Of a stretch of 28,945 nt of DNA, positions 23,346-28,945 are shown piece by piece. The notes under the pieces are model-generated. The model worked only from the letters and a program-made list of their open reading frames with translations. It had not been told where the DNA came from and ran no database searches. The position numbers and the translations under genes were made by a program. Each line of letters opens with the position of its first letter. Positions within the stretch are counted from its first letter, which is position 1. Source of the DNA: a virus; the IMG/VR virus record IMGVR_UViG_3300032006_002784, positions 1 through 28,945 of that record; one strand, 5' to 3'.

Positions 23346-23843
23346 TGCGGCGGGGCTGGCGATGGGGGCGTCGGCCCACAGCCCATGCATGTATGGTCTA
23401 TTGACCGATGGTTGGCTTCACCTGGTTCAGGCAGTTCGCGACCAGACCCCGCCGCTCCACGACCTTCCATAAACGTCGACTCACGCCGGAAACCGGACAC
23501 GCGCTGTCCCAGCAAGCGCCCGGATAGCAAGTGCCCAATTACCGACGTTAACTGTGAAGGCGCAGATCGATTATCTTCCGCTGGCCTTTTAGGGTTTGTC
23601 CAAGCCAAATGCGCCCGCTCGCAGCGATGCAAGTCAACCGCGGTTCCAATCGTTCAACTCCGCAGTTGCTACCGGATTGTCATCGATGGGTAGACAACTG
23701 GGGTTAAAGGGCGGTAGTTTTCCCCAGCAGAATGCGGCTGACTAGAGAAAAAGCAGCATTGCATTTATACGGTTGATATCGCCGCCGATTAGGTGCGCTC
23801 CCGATAAGGCAGTAGCTATGCAATCGACAAATGGGTTCATTCA
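23346..23843. other. 498-base intergenic region before the AAA ATPase
   Basis: I see no convincing gene here. Frames of about 100 codons exist on both strands but read as low-complexity, non-protein-like sequence. Composition falls from GC-rich near the methyltransferase to mixed and then A/T-rich near 23700-23843. CTGGGG (23698-23703) and CCCCAG (23722-23727) form a short dyad. The interval joins two parts of different base composition and may mark the left edge of an inserted cargo gene. Confidence 0.5.
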
Positions 23844-23847
23844 ATGA
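23818..23847 (+). promoter_or_regulatory. Possible nine-codon leader ORF coupled to the ATPase gene
   Basis: ATG at 23818 opens a frame encoding MQSTNGFIQ whose TGA (23845-23847) overlaps the ATPase ATG (23844-23846) as ATGA. AAGG lies about nine bases upstream of this ATG. The ATPase start itself has no clear ribosome binding site. Translation of the leader could deliver ribosomes to the ATPase start. The evidence is only the overlap and the ribosome-binding-site difference. Confidence 0.25.
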
Positions 23848-25802
23848 GATTGCAGTTTAACAAAACTCACCTCTCGGTGACGAGCTTCCCCACGATAGAG
23901 TTGCCAGTGTTCGCGCTGATCACCGGACCGAACGGGGCCGGAAAGAGTCATCTTCTTCAAGCGATCAACAACGGGTCCATTCAAACGGACGTCGCACAGG
24001 CTAACACGCCAGCTCAACAGATCAGAATGTTCGATTGGAACAATCTGGTGCCGTATGACACTGGCGCGTTCTCCAGCGAAAGTCTCCGGAATGAACGCGC
24101 AGGGGCGCGGGACAATTTTCTGACGTTGCGGCAGCAGCCCGAGGCAATGGAGCCGCTACGGGCAATTGGGCGGCAGTGGAACTTGTCGAGCGACTACATT
24201 GATAATCCGACCAAGTTAATTGGCCTTCCATCTGAGGTTCTAGCGACATTGGTACCCGCTGGAATGGATGTCGTTGCGGCCGAAGAGCAACTCGCCAACG
24301 CTGCAAACGCTTCTAGCAACTGGATTCTCCAGCATACAGACGACAACACCAAGGCCACCCTAATGGCGATGAGCGCGGCCGCGAAGCGTCCGATTATCGC
24401 AATGAACGATAAGCACCTTGATGCGTCGGGAATCCCGAACTGGGGAAGATCAGATCTCTTCCAGCAATCGTTCGCCAGGCTGTTCGTTGCATACCGAGAC
24501 GCAAAGCTTACGAACCTGCTGGCCGAACTGCAGGCCAGTAAGGGGCAACCGGGCGTAGAGTTCCTGTCCGAAGAGGAATTTACGAAGGCGAACGGGCCTG
24601 CACCTTGGGATTTCGTGAATCAAACGGTTAAGGCTGCTGGTCTTGATTTCGAGATTAACAGCCCAAGTCCGTACGACTTTTCTCCGTACACCCCGCAATT
24701 GACTAAGACGTCCAGCGGGGCAGAAGTGCAATTTTCCAGTCTCTCTTCAGGCGAAAAGATTCTGATGTCTTTTGCATTTTGCGTATACTATGCGAATGAT
24801 AGGAGGCAGCTCGCAGTTTATCCAAAGTTGATCTTGTTCGATGAGATCGACGCCCCGCTACACCCTGCAATGACAAAAAGTCTGGTTGACACAATCACCG
24901 GTACGCTCGTGGGGGAGTTCGGGATCAATGTTGTGGCCACCACCCACTCGCCTTCTACGGTTGCTATGTCGCCGGACGATTCATTGTTTATGATGCGGCC
25001 AGGACGTCCGGGTCTGACGCAGGTGAAGAAGGCAGAGGCGCTCAACATGCTGACTGTCGGTGTGCCCACCTTGGCAATCTCTTTTGACGGGCGCAGGCAG
25101 GTGTTTGTTGAAAGCCCCGCCGACGCAAAAACCTACGACGCTGTTTACAAGTTGTTGAAGCCGAGAATCGGTTCGGAACGGTCGCTGGAATTTGTGTCGA
25201 CCGGTGGGCTAACCAACGTCGGGTGTGACGTCGTAAAGCGACTGGTTGAGAGCCTTGTTGGGGCAGGAAACCAGTCCGTCTTTGGGTTGATCGACTACGA
25301 CGGTCACCACCAAGGCTTGGAGCGCATCGCAGTCTTAGGTAAAGGCGAGCGCAATGGGCTCGAGAATTTTCTTTTCGATCCGTTGCTTATCGCCGCGCTC
25401 ATCTGTCGTGATGTCAAAGTGCATAGGCCTGCGATCGGAATGGCAGAATCACTCAGCTATCCTTCGTTCCTGTTGCAAGGGCCTTCGGAGATGCAGGAGA
25501 TAGTTGACCGTGTAACTGAGGCTGTGTTCGGAGGCTCGGCTGAGCAGCGCATTGAGACTGAATACGTCGGTTCCTATTCACTTTCGCTGGACCAGCGCTG
25601 GTTGCTTGAAGACGATCATAGTTTGGAGGGGAAAGTCATCGAGGCGTTCCCGTCCATTCAAGCCCTGACAAAGAAGCAAGCTGGGAAGCTGATGCAGCAC
25701 ATCGTTGGAACGGTCTTGTCCGATCGCATCGAATTGCTTCCGCAAGCGCTTGCCAATACCTTTATTGATCTGCTGGAGTGGGACTCCCACATTCAGGAGT
25801 AG
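23844..25802 (+). CDS. AAA (ABC-type) ATPase fused to a TOPRIM/DUF4435-like domain, putative anti-phage defence protein
   Basis: This 652-residue protein has two parts. Residues 1 to about 400 form an ABC/OLD-type ATPase: Walker A GPNGAGKS (28-35), signature SLSSGEK (299-305), Walker B LILFDE (329-334) and H-loop H368 in ATTHSPS. Residues about 415-560 look like a TOPRIM-type nuclease of the DUF4435 kind: VFVESPAD with E423, then LIDYDG with D484 and D486, then ENFLFDP (507-513). This layout matches fused AriA-AriB proteins of PARIS defence and is related to OLD and GajA. The locus lies where P2 carries old/tin. GC is much lower than in the structural genes (27 of 60 in 24781-24840), implying separate origin. 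All catalytic motifs are intact. The specific system name is inference. Confidence 0.75.
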   Translation: MRLQFNKTHLSVTSFPTIELPVFALITGPNGAGKSHLLQAINNGSIQTDVAQANTPAQQIRMFDWNNLVPYDTGAFSSESLRNERAGARDNFLTLRQQPEAMEPLRAIGRQWNLSSDYIDNPTKLIGLPSEVLATLVPAGMDVVAAEEQLANAANASSNWILQHTDDNTKATLMAMSAAAKRPIIAMNDKHLDASGIPNWGRSDLFQQSFARLFVAYRDAKLTNLLAELQASKGQPGVEFLSEEEFTKANGPAPWDFVNQTVKAAGLDFEINSPSPYDFSPYTPQLTKTSSGAEVQFSSLSSGEKILMSFAFCVYYANDRRQLAVYPKLILFDEIDAPLHPAMTKSLVDTITGTLVGEFGINVVATTHSPSTVAMSPDDSLFMMRPGRPGLTQVKKAEALNMLTVGVPTLAISFDGRRQVFVESPADAKTYDAVYKLLKPRIGSERSLEFVSTGGLTNVGCDVVKRLVESLVGAGNQSVFGLIDYDGHHQGLERIAVLGKGERNGLENFLFDPLLIAALICRDVKVHRPAIGMAESLSYPSFLLQGPSEMQEIVDRVTEAVFGGSAEQRIETEYVGSYSLSLDQRWLLEDDHSLEGKVIEAFPSIQALTKKQAGKLMQHIVGTVLSDRIELLPQALANTFIDLLEWDSHIQE

Positions 25803-26069
25803 GTGAAAGAGCGAAGTAAAACAAATTCACGTATGCTTTCTCCCGCGAACCGGATCATGCCCAGGCCTGGCGAGTGCGGCTAAGTGGGGCCGCCTGAGTC
25901 GGTCTTTCCATTGGCCAGGGACGCGGTCAGGCGAGTTCTGAACCATCGCTTCTGGAAAGACTGCCATTAGGCATTTCGGTCGCATACGCGGGCTTTGTTC
26001 CATCCCTAGCCTGTCGTCGGCGCAGCTAGGCGCGGATTCCGGGGAAATACCTAACCGCTCGCGTTAAGG
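25803..26069. other. Intergenic region after the ATPase
   Basis: No gene is supported in these 267 bases. CCTAGC (26005-26010) and GCTAGG (26025-26030) form a short hairpin, and GC content rises again toward 26040. The ATPase and the next gene are convergent, so a terminator is expected here, but I see no stem followed by a T-run. Confidence 0.4.
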
Positions 26070-26396
26070 TCACCGCATTCGCCGCACCTGCTTTCGCCAG
26101 ACGCGATCGGGCGGGAAAGGCAGGCAGACGTCGCTATCGCTTTCCTGCACCAGATCGATGCGCGCCGGCGCGACCTTGCGGCGGTGGTTTGACCGGCAGA
26201 TGATGCACCAGAAGCGCTTGCGCACTTCGGGCAAGCGATCGTTCCAGCCCCGGCGCTCGAAATGCCACCACAGGCCGTGCGGGTTGAACACCTTGGAGTG
26301 ACCGCATTTGCAGATCGGCCGCACGCCTTTGTGGAACGCGGCGCATTCCAGCAGGTTGGTGGGGATCAGGATGCCATCGGCTGACCACTGGCCCAC
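26070..26396 (-). CDS. Small zinc-ribbon-like protein of unknown function (108 aa)
   Basis: This protein has two cysteine pairs 32 residues apart: C29-x-C31 (ICKCGH) and C64-x2-C67 (CIICR), with the conserved-looking stretch GLWWHFERRGWNDR between them. This suggests a zinc-ribbon fold. I recall similar uncharacterised small proteins in sphingomonad genomes but cannot name a family. I chose the GTG at 26396, five bases after the stop of the upstream gene. The ATG at 26471 would need a 71-base overlap. No strong ribosome binding site is seen, so translational coupling to the upstream gene is likely. The cysteine spacing is unlike Ogr. Confidence 0.6.
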   Translation of the reverse strand: MGQWSADGILIPTNLLECAAFHKGVRPICKCGHSKVFNPHGLWWHFERRGWNDRLPEVRKRFWCIICRSNHRRKVAPARIDLVQESDSDVCLPFPPDRVWRKQVRRMR

Positions 26397-26400
26397 GGCA

Positions 26401-26799
26401 TTACAGGGCGACGATATCCGTGTCGTCCGGATCGACCTGCCATTTGCCCGCGACGACCTGGTAATCGTCATAGACCCGGTAGAGCGTGAACGGATCGGTG
26501 GCGATCGTGGTGTACCGTTCCGGGTTTTCCGCCTTCATATCGTAGCCATTCGATAGCGCGTCCATGTAGACATAAGCCCGCATGATGATGGCTGTGGCGG
26601 CGACGTTCGGGGGCGAGAGGCCTTCTTCCTGGGCGAATCGGATCAGGCCATCTTCGCGTTCTTCCAGGGAAGATGCAGTGTAGACGTCATAGCCGCGCTC
26701 GATCTGGTCCATGGTGAGAGTGACGGCGTTCAACGCTTCCACGAATTGCTTCCACTCGCTGACGGGGGCGTTTTCTTCCGGAAGGTCGAAATGCTGCAT
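26401..26799 (-). CDS. Unknown acidic protein (132 aa), probably SOS-regulated
   Basis: This protein begins MQHFDLPEENAPVSEWKQFV. It is strongly acidic and mostly helical in character, with no membrane segment, signal peptide or cysteine motif. I do not recognise it. The frame opens at 26862, but the ATG at 26799 is preferred because LexA box 2 lies 24-38 bases upstream of it and would fall inside the coding region otherwise. It forms a two-gene unit with the zinc-ribbon protein downstream. A role in damage response or prophage induction is only an inference from the operator. Confidence 0.6.
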   Translation of the reverse strand: MQHFDLPEENAPVSEWKQFVEALNAVTLTMDQIERGYDVYTASSLEEREDGLIRFAQEEGLSPPNVAATAIIMRAYVYMDALSNGYDMKAENPERYTTIATDPFTLYRVYDDYQVVAGKWQVDPDDTDIVAL

Positions 26800-26822
26800 G
26801 GCTGAGGCCTCGATTGAATAAG

Positions 26823-26837
26823 GAACAATACAAGAAC
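26823..26837. promoter_or_regulatory. LexA (SOS) box 2, between the 132-residue gene and the SRAP gene
   Basis: GAACAATACAAGAAC fits GAAC-N7-GAAC exactly. It lies 24 bases from the start of the minus-strand 132-residue gene and 60 bases from the SRAP start on the plus strand, so it can control either or both divergent genes. SRAP proteins are often SOS-associated, which supports a real operator. Confidence 0.7.
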
Positions 26838-26896
26838 AAATGGGCGATTCGGTCAAGCGCATTGACGGGTAAGCCGGGGCGCGGAATCATCCGGAA

Positions 26897-27523
26897 ATGT
26901 GCAACCTCTATCGCCTGCGCAGTGCCGCCGCCGAAGTCGCGCATACGTTCGATGCCGAAGCGGACGAGGGCGCGAACTATGACGAGGAAGTCTATCCAGG
27001 GTACAACGGGCTGGTGGTGGTCGATGGCCGCGTGCGGGCGATGACGTGGGGCTTTCCCCGGCCAATGAAGGGCCGGAACGGACAGCCGATCAAGCCCAAG
27101 GCCGTTACCAACGCGCGCGAGGACAAGCTCCATACCTGGTTCTGGCGCGACAGCTTCGAGCGGAGGCGCTGCCTGATCCCGGTGACGGCCTGGGCGGAGC
27201 CGCAGGGCGAGGACGGGCGCATGACGCGCACATGGTATGCGCCGGCGGGCGAGGGTGTCTTCGCGATCGGCGGGATCTGGCGCCGGTCTGACGAATGGGG
27301 TGACGTCTATTCCATGGTGATGGTCGATAGCAGCCCGCAGATGGCGGACGTGCATGACCGCATGCCGGTGATCCTTCGCCGCGAGGACTGGACGCGCTGG
27401 ACCGGTGCGTCGGCGGACGAGGCGTTTGGCCTGTGCAGGACGTGGCCGGGGGAATTGGCGGTGGATGCCACCGATCAGCCGTGGGTGGCCCGGCGGGGCG
27501 CTGCAGCGCCCCGGCTGATTTGA
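26897..27523 (+). CDS. SRAP domain protein (YedK/HMCES family, abasic-site protein)
   Basis: This 208-residue protein belongs to the SOS response-associated peptidase family. E. coli YedK and human HMCES form a stable thiazolidine crosslink with abasic sites in single-stranded DNA through Cys2. All key residues are present: C2 directly after the initiator Met (MCNLYRL), N72 in TNARED, E101 in WAEPQG and H153 in VHDRMPV. These align with Cys2, Asn75, Glu105 and His160 of YedK. M1 must be removed to free Cys2, which fixes the start at 26897. It would shield damaged single-stranded DNA during phage replication or host repair. LexA box 2 lies upstream. Confidence 0.93.
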   Translation: MCNLYRLRSAAAEVAHTFDAEADEGANYDEEVYPGYNGLVVVDGRVRAMTWGFPRPMKGRNGQPIKPKAVTNAREDKLHTWFWRDSFERRRCLIPVTAWAEPQGEDGRMTRTWYAPAGEGVFAIGGIWRRSDEWGDVYSMVMVDSSPQMADVHDRMPVILRREDWTRWTGASADEAFGLCRTWPGELAVDATDQPWVARRGAAAPRLI

Positions 27524-27534
27524 TCGCGGGACGG

Positions 27535-27729
27535 CTAAAGCGCCAGGCGTTCCTGCCCTGATCGGCCCGGCGGGGGCGTTCGTTCGATCTGATCCGTAAT
27601 GCAGCGCGCCAGCTCGCGCGCGGCATCCTCTCGCATGATGGACGTGGGGGCCGTGATCCCCACGCGCGCCCAGCCAGGCGCGTTTAGGATGGCCTCTGCG
27701 ATGGCGGTGGTGTCGACTCTGTGTTCCAT
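27535..27729 (-). CDS. Small protein of unknown function (64 aa), DUF6771-like
   Basis: This 64-residue protein begins MEHRVDTTAIAEAILNAPGW and contains ARVGITAPTSIMREDAARE, which resembles small sphingomonad proteins I associate with DUF6771, though from memory only. The C-terminus ends QERLAL after a Pro-rich segment. The frame is open much further upstream, but LexA box 3 lies 12-26 bases before the ATG at 27729, so this start is preferred. It converges with the SRAP gene, with 11 bases between the stops. No function is known. Confidence 0.65.
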   Translation of the reverse strand: MEHRVDTTAIAEAILNAPGWARVGITAPTSIMREDAARELARCITDQIERTPPPGRSGQERLAL

Positions 27730-27740
27730 GGCGAGGATTG

Positions 27741-27755
27741 GAACATAATGTGAAC
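27741..27755. promoter_or_regulatory. LexA (SOS) box 3, upstream of the 64-residue gene
   Basis: GAACATAATGTGAAC fits GAAC-N7-GAAC exactly and ends 12 bases from the ATG of the minus-strand gene at 27729. Like boxes 1 and 2, it has the longer form GAACA-N6-GAACA. Confidence 0.65.
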
Positions 27756-28210
27756 ATCGATGCAAGGGCGGCCTCGATCGATCGATGGGCGAGGCAGGGC
27801 GTGCCCGGCCGCAGCGTGCCCCCTGCGACCTCGCGCGCCGCGCTTGCCCCCACGCCCCGCCTCCACGCTTTTTGGGTCGAAATTTCGCAGTCGAGGTAGG
27901 AAGCAAGGCGGTGTCGTAGCGCCAAAAACGGCCGTTTTGCGTGGTCACAGTGCAGTGTGAGGAATGACGCATTCCTACGCAGGTCACGCATTGGCGCTGA
28001 TCGGAAATATCGATGGGCAAAACGATCAATCCCGGCACGAACCTTGCCCCTCGGCCCCTGCCGAGCCCCAGAGCGGCATAGCCGCTCTGTACACAGGCGC
28101 CTTCCATGCTCCGCTGATGGCGGATAAGACGGTTCCGATAGTGCGACACGATCAAATTGCGCGTGGCGAAGCCACTCCTTTCCATAGGGGATATATCCCC
28201 TCCCGGTTTC
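27756..28210. other. Gene-free region rich in dyads between the 64-residue gene and the replication protein gene
   Basis: No gene is supported. Dyads in order are AAAACGGCCGTTTT (27925-27938, perfect), TCACAGTGCAGTGTGA (27945-27960, 14 of 16 symmetric), GGAATG/CATTCC (27961-27975), CTCGGC/GCCGAG (28050-28065), CAGAGCGGC/GCCGCTCTG (28069-28089, three-base loop), GTGGC/GCCAC (28163-28175) and AGGGGATATATCCCCT (28186-28201, perfect). Such density suggests operators, an origin or partition site, or a transfer origin, but no function can be assigned. The boundary between prophage and a plasmid-type element may lie here. Confidence 0.5.
28186..28201. repeat. Perfect 16-bp palindrome just downstream of the replication protein gene
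   Basis: AGGGGATATATCCCCT is its own reverse complement. It lies 10 bases beyond the stop codon of the minus-strand gene (28211-28213). It could be a protein-binding site or act as a hairpin in the transcript. No T-run follows on the minus strand. Confidence 0.6.
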
Positions 28211-28945
28211 TCAGCACGTCGACGATTCGCGCTCCTGGTCAATGAGCCTTGCGATTCTTGCGAGAGTTTCGCCCGCGAGCTGGTCGCCAGTCCAGGTGTC
28301 CCTGACCAGCTCCTGAGCGCTCAGGCCGGCAACCATCGTCCTCCATTCCTCTGCCTGTTGCTCTTTCCGCCAACGGGCGTCGTCAGGGATGGGGGCTTTG
28401 CCTAGGAGGTGCTTGACCAGCCCCTCAATCGACTTGGGAAGGAGCAGAGCATAGGCGTTGGTGATCTGTTCCACCTGCGGTCCAGCTTCGCTCTTTCTGT
28501 CAGTGGGACGGCACCGTCTGATCCAATGTAGGAAGCCAGCGGTACGCAGTCGGCGCAACGCAGCGTGGACGGCCGAGTAGGAGTGACCGACGGCATCGGC
28601 AATCGTAGCGATAGCCGGCTCGAGCGTGCCGGTCTTGAAGTCGACAAACCTTGTGTAGAGAACCTCAAGGACGTCCAGCCCGATTTGCCCCAGCACGCCA
28701 TTTCTAGTGCCGGGATGCGAGCGTTGCCGCTCGACGCGCGTGCGGCGCTCGAGCTCCTTGGCGCTTTTCAGGATTGCGCCGATCCTGCGTCTGGCACCAC
28801 GCTTGGTGCCGTCCGCGATCGGCCGCCAGAGCCGATGTTCGAGCTGCCCTTGGTTGTAAGTGTTCCGCCAGACCGGTTGTCCGGACCGATACACTTTCTT
28901 GGGCTTTGCCTGCGCGATGATCTCGCCAATCGACCGCACGGTCAT
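28211..28945 (-). CDS. HTH protein resembling plasmid replication proteins of sphingomonads
   Basis: This 244-residue protein contains a winged-helix HTH at about residues 95-145 (ATIADAVGHSYSAVHAALRR, then AGFLHWIRR). A motif QVEQITNAYALLLP and a C-terminus ending ERESST follow. I associate this arrangement with HTH replication-type proteins found on plasmids and integrative elements of sphingomonads. That is family memory, not a search result. A basic N-terminal third (about 10-75) may add DNA contacts. The ATG is bases 28943-28945, so the gene is complete but its promoter is outside the window. In P2 order the replication module belongs on this side of cos, so it may replace gene A or belong to a neighbouring element. 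Confidence 0.6.
   Translation of the reverse strand: MTVRSIGEIIAQAKPKKVYRSGQPVWRNTYNQGQLEHRLWRPIADGTKRGARRRIGAILKSAKELERRTRVERQRSHPGTRNGVLGQIGLDVLEVLYTRFVDFKTGTLEPAIATIADAVGHSYSAVHAALRRLRTAGFLHWIRRCRPTDRKSEAGPQVEQITNAYALLLPKSIEGLVKHLLGKAPIPDDARWRKEQQAEEWRTMVAGLSAQELVRDTWTGDQLAGETLARIARLIDQERESSTC

Noticed and set aside
23385-23693. 102-codon plus-strand frame in the gap before the ATPase
   Set aside because: It has no ribosome binding site and a low-complexity Ser/Arg/Pro/Cys composition. I recognised no domain.
26070-26396. Zinc-ribbon-like protein as the Ogr/Delta late activator
   Set aside because: The cysteine spacing (C-x-C, 32 residues, C-x2-C) and the GLWWHFERRGW core do not match Ogr. 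The expected ogr position is beyond base 1.
27788-27799. GGCGAGGCAGGG, 11 of 12 identical to the start of the P2 cos core
   Set aside because: It lies about 5.4 kb from Q beside a small gene, not at the P2 cos position. A GC-rich 12-mer match is weak evidence without virion end data.
26687-27991. Minus-strand frame of 434 codons covering SRAP
   Set aside because: It is antisense to SRAP, which has all catalytic residues. It also crosses two LexA boxes and several gene ends.
27756-28210. CRISPR array or tRNA gene in the dyad-rich gap
   Set aside because: There are no regularly spaced direct repeats. I could not assemble any cloverleaf from the stems.

Overview
The window is most of a P2-type (Peduovirus-like) temperate myophage in a GC-rich alphaproteobacterium, most likely a sphingomonad. 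The phage assignment rests on an almost complete, collinear set of P2 late genes (Q P O N M L X R S, J I H, V W, FI FII E E' T U D). The host guess rests on high GC, on alphaproteobacterial LexA boxes (GAAC-N7-GAAC), and on small proteins of kinds I associate with sphingomonads. No integrase, C repressor, cox/B-like gene or ogr-type activator is visible. By P2 order these should lie beyond the two ends.

Layout. Bases 1-10210 (minus strand) hold the tail: J-I-H and a 77-residue protein, then V-W-FI-FII-E/E'-T-U-D. Bases 10322-14043 (plus strand) hold a lysis and adsorption operon: endolysin, overlapping Rz/Rz1-type spanins, a GTA-type spike base protein and a large beta-helix tailspike. Bases 14196-19282 (minus) hold the head and completion operon O-N-M-L-X-(holin-like, small TM)-R-S. 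Bases 19461-22357 (plus) hold the terminase large subunit and portal. Bases 22524-28945 are accessory: an adenine methyltransferase, a low-GC AAA ATPase-TOPRIM protein resembling fused PARIS/OLD defence proteins, two small unknown genes, an SRAP protein, another small unknown gene, and a plasmid-type HTH replication protein whose start codon is the last base triplet of the window.

Regulation. A 29-bp dyad, CGCGTTGT-N13-ACAACGSG, occurs at three intergenic sites. Its centre lies 56-57 bp from the start codons of V, J, the endolysin and P. This resembles the P2 Ogr/Delta site, which sits about 55 bp upstream of late transcription starts, so these four operons may make leaderless mRNAs. All four first genes lack a Shine-Dalgarno sequence, while internal genes have good ones. 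Three SOS boxes with the stricter form GAACA-N6-GAACA lie in front of the methyltransferase, between the 132-residue gene and the SRAP gene, and in front of a 64-residue gene. They suggest DNA-damage control of the accessory module.

How the parts work together. O, N, Q, M, P and L build and fill the capsid. FI, FII, T, E/E', U, X, R and S build the contractile tail. V, W, J, I and D form the baseplate and spike. H and the separate tailspike provide two independent receptor-binding systems. The holin-like gene sits in the P2 Y position, but the endolysin and spanins are on the opposite strand. The defence-like ATPase sits where P2 carries old/tin.
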